NCBI GenBank assembly: GCA_023392635.1
Contig: JAEVYS010000062.1
Location: forward strand, 46,343 to 110,342
DNA: 64,000 bases
Source of the DNA: Actinomycetes bacterium
Lineage (GTDB): Bacteria > Actinomycetota > Actinomycetes > Propionibacteriales > Propionibacteriaceae
Direction: 5' to 3'
A program made the position numbers and the translations under genes. Shown here in pieces: positions 59,293-64,000 of the stretch. Position 1 is the first letter of the stretch. The number at the start of each line of letters is the position of its first letter. The notes under the pieces were generated by a model. The model did not search any database, had not been told where the DNA came from, and was given only the letters and a program-made list of their open reading frames with translations.

Positions 59293-61110
59293 ATGGGCGC
59301 AGAGCTTCTGGCCGCGTCCCTTTCTGCCCTCCGCGAGGCCCTGGCGAGCGTCCGGCTGCCCCTGGACCTGCCCGGCGCGGCGCCCGTCCGTGACCGGACC
59401 CGACGGTTCGTCGACCAGCTCGACGACTACGTCCTGCCCCGCCTCGACCGTCTGGACGCCCCGCTCCTCGCGGTGGTCGGCGGCTCGACCGGGGCCGGCA
59501 AGTCGACCCTCGTCAACTCGCTGCTCGGACGGGTCGTCACCGCGCCGGGTGTGATCCGTCCCACGACACGCTCCCCGGTGCTGGTCCACCACCCCGACGA
59601 CGCCGCTTGGTTCGCCTCCGATGCGATCCTGCCGGGGCTGGCGCGCAGCCGCGGACCGGTCGCCGACGCCCGCACCCTGCAGGTCGTTCCCGAGCCGACC
59701 CTGCCGCGGGGCCTGGCCATCCTCGACGCACCCGACGTCGACTCCGTGGTCGCCGAGAACCGGGCGCTCGCCGCCCAGCTGCTGGCTGCCGCCGACCTGT
59801 GGCTGTTCGTCACCACCGCGGCCCGCTACGCCGACGCCGTCCCCTGGGACTACCTGCGCTCGGCTGCCGACCGGCACGCCGTGGTGGCCGTCGTGCTCGA
59901 CCGGGTGCCTCCGGCCGCCATGGACGAGGTGCCCGCGCACCTGGGCCAGATGATGGGCCAGCGTGGCCTTGGTCGTTCCACGCTCTTCGCCGTGCCGGAG
60001 ACCGACGTCGACACCGAGGGCCTGCTGCCGGCGGCCGCCACGGCCCCGATCAGGGAGTGGCTGGCCGGGCTCGCGGCGGACGCGGTGACACGCAAGCGCG
60101 TGGTCCTGCAGACACTGGACGGGGCGATCGGCGCCCTGGTCGCTGACGCCCCCGTGGTCGCGAGCGCGATCTCCGAACAGGTCGTGAGCCTGGAGACGCT
60201 CCGCTCTGATGCCGAGAAGTCGTTCGCCGAGGCGGTCCGCAGCATCAGCGTGCAGACCGCCGACGGCACCCTGCTGCGCGGCGAGGTCCTGGCCCGCTGG
60301 CACGACTTCGTCGGCACCGGGGAGTTCTTCCGGGCCGTTGAGCAGAAGATCGGCTGGCTGCGCGACCGGATGGTGGCCGCCGTGCGCGGCGAGCCGAAGC
60401 AGGCGCTGGACGTGAAGGTGGCCGTCGAGTCGGGGCTGGAGGTGCTGATCCGCGAGGAGGGCGAGGCCGCCGCGCGTCGCGTCGAGTCGGCCTGGCTCGC
60501 GCACCCGGCCGGGCGGCAGGTGCTGGCTGCGCCGGCGGCCACCGGCCTCGGCCGCGCCTCGAGCGATTACGCCGCCGCGGCCGCCCGCGCGATCCGGGAC
60601 TGGCAGGGCGACGTGATGGAGCTGGTCACGACCGAGGGCGCGGCCAGGAAGTCGACCGCCCGGTTCTGGGCACTCGGCGTCAACGGCGTGGGGGTCGCGC
60701 TCATGATCCTCGTCTTCAGCCAGACCGGAGGCCTGCTCGGAGCCGAGATCGGCGTGGCCGGCGGCACCGCGATCCTCGCCCAGCGGGTGCTCGAGGCCAT
60801 CTTCGGCGAAGACGCCGTTCGGCGTCTGGCGAAGCAGGCCAAGCGTGACCTCGACGCCCGGGTGGAGGCTCTTCTCGCCATCGAACTGAGCCGCTACCTC
60901 ACGGTGTTGGAGGACGTCGACGCCCGTCCTGAGCGGGCCGGTGAGGTGCTCGCGGCTGCGGAGGCCGTCCAGTCGGCCCGGTCCGGCGTCCTCGACCCCG
61001 GGCAGCCAGAGGCTCAGCGGGCACTCGTCCGGGAGGCGTCCGCGAGCGGGGCCGCCGTCCCCGGCCCACCGGTGGAGGGCGAGGTCCTGGACGCCGAGGA
61101 GCAGCGGTGA
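59293..61110 (+). CDS. Dynamin-like GTPase, first of a pair
   Basis: 605 residues. G1 is GGSTGAGKST (about 63-72), G2 is the Thr of RPTTRSP, G3 is LDAPDVDS (DAPD in place of DxxG), and a degenerate G4 lies at VLDRVPP. A long helical stalk-like region follows, with a hydrophobic pair near 465-500 (FWALGVNGVGVALMILVFSQTGGLLGAEIGVAGG) that could insert in the membrane. The pattern matches actinobacterial dynamin-like/IniA-like proteins, which remodel or protect membranes. GTGA overlaps the next GTPase. Confidence 0.85.
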   Translation: MGAELLAASLSALREALASVRLPLDLPGAAPVRDRTRRFVDQLDDYVLPRLDRLDAPLLAVVGGSTGAGKSTLVNSLLGRVVTAPGVIRPTTRSPVLVHHPDDAAWFASDAILPGLARSRGPVADARTLQVVPEPTLPRGLAILDAPDVDSVVAENRALAAQLLAAADLWLFVTTAARYADAVPWDYLRSAADRHAVVAVVLDRVPPAAMDEVPAHLGQMMGQRGLGRSTLFAVPETDVDTEGLLPAAATAPIREWLAGLAADAVTRKRVVLQTLDGAIGALVADAPVVASAISEQVVSLETLRSDAEKSFAEAVRSISVQTADGTLLRGEVLARWHDFVGTGEFFRAVEQKIGWLRDRMVAAVRGEPKQALDVKVAVESGLEVLIREEGEAAARRVESAWLAHPAGRQVLAAPAATGLGRASSDYAAAAARAIRDWQGDVMELVTTEGAARKSTARFWALGVNGVGVALMILVFSQTGGLLGAEIGVAGGTAILAQRVLEAIFGEDAVRRLAKQAKRDLDARVEALLAIELSRYLTVLEDVDARPERAGEVLAAAEAVQSARSGVLDPGQPEAQRALVREASASGAAVPGPPVEGEVLDAEEQR

Positions 61111-62726
61111 GCGCCGCGGACGACCAGCTGGCCGCGCGGATACGGGCCCTCGGGGACGCGGTCGACGCGGCGCAGGGACGAGCGGACGCCGCCGTCCTGG
61201 ACAAGGCGGCGGCGGTCGTCGAGCGGGCCGGCGAGCGGGTCGCGTTCAGCGGCAGCTACACCGTGATCGCGCTCGCGGGCGCGACGGGCTCGGGCAAGTC
61301 GAGCCTGTTCAACGCGGTCACCGGTACGGAGCTCGCCCAGGTGGCGGTGCGCCGTCCGACCACGTCGAAGGCGATGGCGGTCAGCTGGGGGAGTGAACTG
61401 CCGCACGAGCTTCTCGACTGGCTCGACATCACCGGACGGCGGCTCGTGCCGTCCGGACCGGGCGAGTTCTCCGACCTCGTCCTGCTCGACCTGCCCGACC
61501 ACGACTCGACCGAGCTGGCGCACCGGCTCACGGTCGACCGGCTCGTCGAGCTCGTGGACGCACTGATCTGGGTGGTGGACCCCCAGAAGTACGCCGATGC
61601 CGCGCTGCACGACGGCTACCTGAAGCGGCTCGCGCCGTACGCCGACGTGATGATGGTCGTTTTGAACCAGTCGGACCGGCTGGCACCGGATGAACTCGAC
61701 CGCTGCCTGACCGACCTGCGCCGGCTGCTGGACTCCGAAGGGCTCCGCGCCACGCCGATCATGGCCACGTCCGCCCTGCGCGGGACCGGCGTGCCGGAGT
61801 TGCGCGCCGCGCTGGTGCGCACGGTGGCCAACAAGCAGGCGATGGCACGACGGCTCGCGGCGGACGTCACCGTGGCGGCATCGGCGCTCGCCGACGACCT
61901 GGGCAGGAGTGCGGTGCCGTCCCTGGACGCCGTGCTGCAGCGGCAGGCGGTCCGGGCGCTGGGCGATGCGGCCGGCGTGCCGGTGGTCGTGGACGGCGTC
62001 CGCCGGGCCTGGCGTCGTCGCGGCTCGGCAGCCACCGGCTGGCCCTTCGTGGCGTGGGTGGCGCGGCTGCGTCCCGATCCCCTCAGGAGGCTCCGCCTCG
62101 ACCTCGCGCCGGCCGACCACAGCCCCACCGAGCTGAACCGGACGTCACTGCCGAAGGCCACCTCGGTGCAGCGTGCCCGCGCCGACCAGGGGCTGCGCGA
62201 GCTCTCCGAGGCCGCGGCGGATGGCCTGCCGCGGGGGTGGGCGACCGCGGTGCGCGGGGCCGCACGCGGGCGGGAGGCGCTGCTGCTCGACCGCCTGGAC
62301 ACCGCGATCGCCGGAGCCGATCTCGAGGTGCGCCGGGGCACCTGGTGGTGGGGGCTGTTCGGGCTGCTCCAGTGGCTGCTGATCCTTTCGGTGGTGATCG
62401 GCGCCGTCTGGTTGTTCGCGAACCCTCTGCTGCTGGCCGGCGGCCTGCCCCAACTCCCGCCGGTGGACTGGTACGGGGTGCCCGCGGGCACCTGGCTGCT
62501 CGCCGGCGGACTGCTCGGCGGAATCCTGCTCGCCGTGCTCGGTCGCGCCCTCGTCGAGGTCGGGGCCAACGGGCACGCGCGTACGGCGCGCCGCACCCTC
62601 GAGGATGCGGTCGGTGCGGTGGCCTCGGAAGAGGTGTTCGCACCGGTGCAGGCCGAACTGGACCGTTACCACCGCGCGCGCGAGGCCGTGGCGAAGGCCG
62701 TGGATCCCGCAACGGCGGGACGGTGA
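61107..62726 (+). CDS. YfjP/dynamin-like GTPase, second of a pair
   Basis: 539 residues from GTG 61107. G1 is GATGSGKSS, G2 is the Thr-Thr of RRPTTSKA, G3 is LLDLPDHDS (DLPD), G4 is LNQSD and G5 is TSALRG. Two transmembrane helices lie near 415-435 and 465-485 (LLILSVVIGAVWLFANPLLLAGG). Coupling to the first GTPase by a 4-base overlap suggests a heteromeric pair like other bacterial dynamin-like proteins. Confidence 0.87.
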   Translation: MSAADDQLAARIRALGDAVDAAQGRADAAVLDKAAAVVERAGERVAFSGSYTVIALAGATGSGKSSLFNAVTGTELAQVAVRRPTTSKAMAVSWGSELPHELLDWLDITGRRLVPSGPGEFSDLVLLDLPDHDSTELAHRLTVDRLVELVDALIWVVDPQKYADAALHDGYLKRLAPYADVMMVVLNQSDRLAPDELDRCLTDLRRLLDSEGLRATPIMATSALRGTGVPELRAALVRTVANKQAMARRLAADVTVAASALADDLGRSAVPSLDAVLQRQAVRALGDAAGVPVVVDGVRRAWRRRGSAATGWPFVAWVARLRPDPLRRLRLDLAPADHSPTELNRTSLPKATSVQRARADQGLRELSEAAADGLPRGWATAVRGAARGREALLLDRLDTAIAGADLEVRRGTWWWGLFGLLQWLLILSVVIGAVWLFANPLLLAGGLPQLPPVDWYGVPAGTWLLAGGLLGGILLAVLGRALVEVGANGHARTARRTLEDAVGAVASEEVFAPVQAELDRYHRAREAVAKAVDPATAGR

Positions 62727-62872
62727 TCCCCCCGGCCTCTCCCGGCGGGCCGACCGCAGGGCTGAGTCTGTCCACAGCCGTCCGGCCGTCCACAAGCTAC
62801 CGGTGTCGCTGACGCCCGCGGCCCGGCGTCGCCGAAGATCCCCGGTGAGGAACTCCGGGAAGGACGGGACGA

Positions 62873-63328
62873 ATGGACGCAACGATCTGGATCACGGGCA
62901 ACGTCGGCAGCGAGGTGAAGCTGAGCGAGCCGCGCGAGGGGCTCACCTACGCCAGCTTCCGGCTCGGCTGCACGCCGCGAAGCTGGCGGTCCGACGGCTG
63001 GCGCGACGACGAGACCACCTGGATCCCGGTGGTGTGCAGCAAGGCGCTCGCCCTCAACGTGAAGTCCAGCATCGGCAAGGGTGATCCGGTGGTCGTGGTC
63101 GGCAGGCTGCGCACCGACCGATGGACCGGCAGCGACGGCGTGGAGCACGAGCGGCTCAAGCTGGACGCCCAGTCGGTCGGGCACGACCTGAGCCGTGGCA
63201 CATCGGTCTTCCGCAAAACGACCCGGCCCGTGGTCGAAGAGGCCGAGGTCAAGATCGGCGACCTGATCCTGTCCACCGAGGTCGAGTCGGAGGAGGCGGA
63301 GCCGGAGCTCGCCGGCACGGCAGCCTGA
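62873..63328 (+). CDS. ssb: Single-stranded DNA-binding protein, short paralogue
   Basis: 151 residues with an OB fold: ATIWITGNVGSEVKLSEP at the N-terminus, LTYASFRLGCTPRSW and a WIPVVCSKALALNVKSSIGKGDPVVVVGRL core. The C-terminus ends in AEPELAGTAA and lacks the DDIPF-type acidic tip that recruits repair and replication partners. It is therefore likely a secondary SSB. GGAAGG lies upstream of the ATG. It follows the GTPases by 146 bases on the same strand. Confidence 0.88.
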   Translation: MDATIWITGNVGSEVKLSEPREGLTYASFRLGCTPRSWRSDGWRDDETTWIPVVCSKALALNVKSSIGKGDPVVVVGRLRTDRWTGSDGVEHERLKLDAQSVGHDLSRGTSVFRKTTRPVVEEAEVKIGDLILSTEVESEEAEPELAGTAA

Positions 63329-63497
63329 AGGCCCTCTGGCAAGCCATGATGAGCAGTTTCCCCGGAGGTGCAACGACCGGTCGGTCCGTGGCGTGGGTAA
63401 GCACGGAAGCGTAGGGACGGCGAGTCGCCGTTGAACCGTGGCCCTTTCACTGGTTCCATCGGAGATGTCGCAGTCCTCCCACCCCCGAGGAGACGCC

Positions 63498-64000
63498 ATG
63501 TCGCCGACCCGACCGCCGGTCGCGGTTCTCGTCGCGAGCCTGCTCCATCCTGCCTGGCTGACCCGTCTGCTGGTGGCGGCGAGCTACCTGCTCGCGGGCA
63601 GCCTCAACGCCCGCGCGGTGGTCTTCGGCGGCGTCCCGGAGGCCGGCGGGGTGCTGGCCTCGGGCTGCTACCTCGCTGCCTGGCTCGCCAACGCCGCGCA
63701 AGCCGGTCGGGAGGGCGAGTGTCGTGCACTCCGCCGGATGGCGGCGTTCTGGGCGGTCACCATCGGTGGCACGGCGATCTGCGGCACCCTTCTCAGGTTG
63801 CACCTGGGAGTCGGCGCCAGCGTCGCCGGGGGGTGGGTGGTGCCGGCGATCCTGCTGGTCGTGGCCGCTCCGCTCTACGGCCTCGCCGGCTGGTTCTCCA
63901 CCGATCCGCTCGCCGTGCTGGTCGCCGTGGCGATGGGCACCGCTGCGCTCACCATCGTCGTTTCTCTGGCCGCGCGCGCCACCCGCGCCACGCCGGCACG
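63498..64000 (+). CDS. Hypothetical membrane protein (3' truncated by window edge)
   Basis: At least 167 residues from ATG 63498, with GAGGAG 7 bases upstream; the frame is open to the right edge. Alternating hydrophobic stretches suggest four or more transmembrane segments (near 20-40, 50-70, 85-105 and 115-135, plus a last one at the edge). No family is recognised. The spacing from ssb (169 bases) suggests its own promoter. Confidence 0.6.
   Translation, partial: MSPTRPPVAVLVASLLHPAWLTRLLVAASYLLAGSLNARAVVFGGVPEAGGVLASGCYLAAWLANAAQAGREGECRALRRMAAFWAVTIGGTAICGTLLRLHLGVGASVAGGWVVPAILLVVAAPLYGLAGWFSTDPLAVLVAVAMGTAALTIVVSLAARATRATPA

Noticed and set aside
57952..60504. 850-codon open frame on the minus strand
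   Set aside because: It runs antisense to the PrsW and first dynamin-like genes, has Arg/Gly/Pro/His-rich composition without domains, and is a by-product of high GC.
1..64000. CRISPR arrays, tRNA or rRNA genes, insertion sequences
   Set aside because: No regularly spaced repeats, no cloverleaf or conserved rRNA segments, no transposase motifs or flanking terminal repeats were seen on either strand.

Overview
The window is GC-rich DNA with strong third-position G/C bias, many 1-4 base ATGA/GTGA gene overlaps, and several genes whose -10 element lies 6-7 bases before the start codon (leaderless mRNAs). The families point to a high-GC Actinomycetota, plausibly Propionibacteriales or a relative: an ANTAR regulator, a DUF3516 Ski2-like helicase, Holin-X/DUF3618 envelope proteins, a DsbA-VKOR pair, DUF4395, and paired dynamin-like GTPases. 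It is ordinary chromosome. I see no rRNA, tRNA, CRISPR array, insertion sequence or prophage.

Layout. 1-14 kb: a metallopeptidase propeptide running off the left edge with no signal peptide; a ScyD-like secreted beta-propeller; a nucleotidyltransferase; a GAF-ANTAR regulator; an FAD oxidoreductase; a five-gene minus operon built around a non-canonical Nramp-like transporter (lipoprotein, transporter, two PRC-barrel proteins, membrane protein); a CrtI-like oxidoreductase; and SDR/DUF1304/SRPBCC genes, two of which are joined in one frame. 14-16.3 kb: an envelope operon (coiled-coil protein, Holin-X, DUF3618) closed by a strong terminator. 16.7-20 kb: a sugar ABC importer without its own ATPase. 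20-28.9 kb: a phosphoesterase, a katE-alcohol dehydrogenase operon, a histidine phosphatase with NAD(P)H-hydrate dehydratase, a BrkB-like protein, a secreted HNH nuclease and a GH1 enzyme. 28.9-38 kb: a GPH sugar symporter, a SerA-like dehydrogenase, a GNAT-like protein, a large helicase, a lipoprotein and a multidomain cell-wall hydrolase.

38-44.2 kb is a thiol/cysteine neighbourhood. A leaderless short ORF encoding four cysteines in five codons precedes DUF4395, thioredoxin, cysE and an APC permease. A DsbA-VKOR oxidative folding pair lies on the other side of the divergent promoter region. The leader matches the known architecture of cysteine-responsive attenuation in mycobacteria and is the most interesting element found.

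44-50.8 kb holds LysR/EamA, a PLD-N membrane protein, a glutamine amidotransferase, an MFS transporter, a RutE-like nitroreductase behind a MarR-type palindrome, a hydrolase and an M50 peptidase. 50.8-57.8 kb is a seven-gene TetR-controlled YbhGFSR-like ABC-2 export operon with two adaptors, two ATPases and two permeases; the TetR palindrome overlaps a leaderless promoter. 57.8-64 kb holds a PrsW peptidase, two translationally coupled dynamin-like GTPases, a short SSB paralogue lacking the usual acidic tip, and a membrane protein cut by the right edge.
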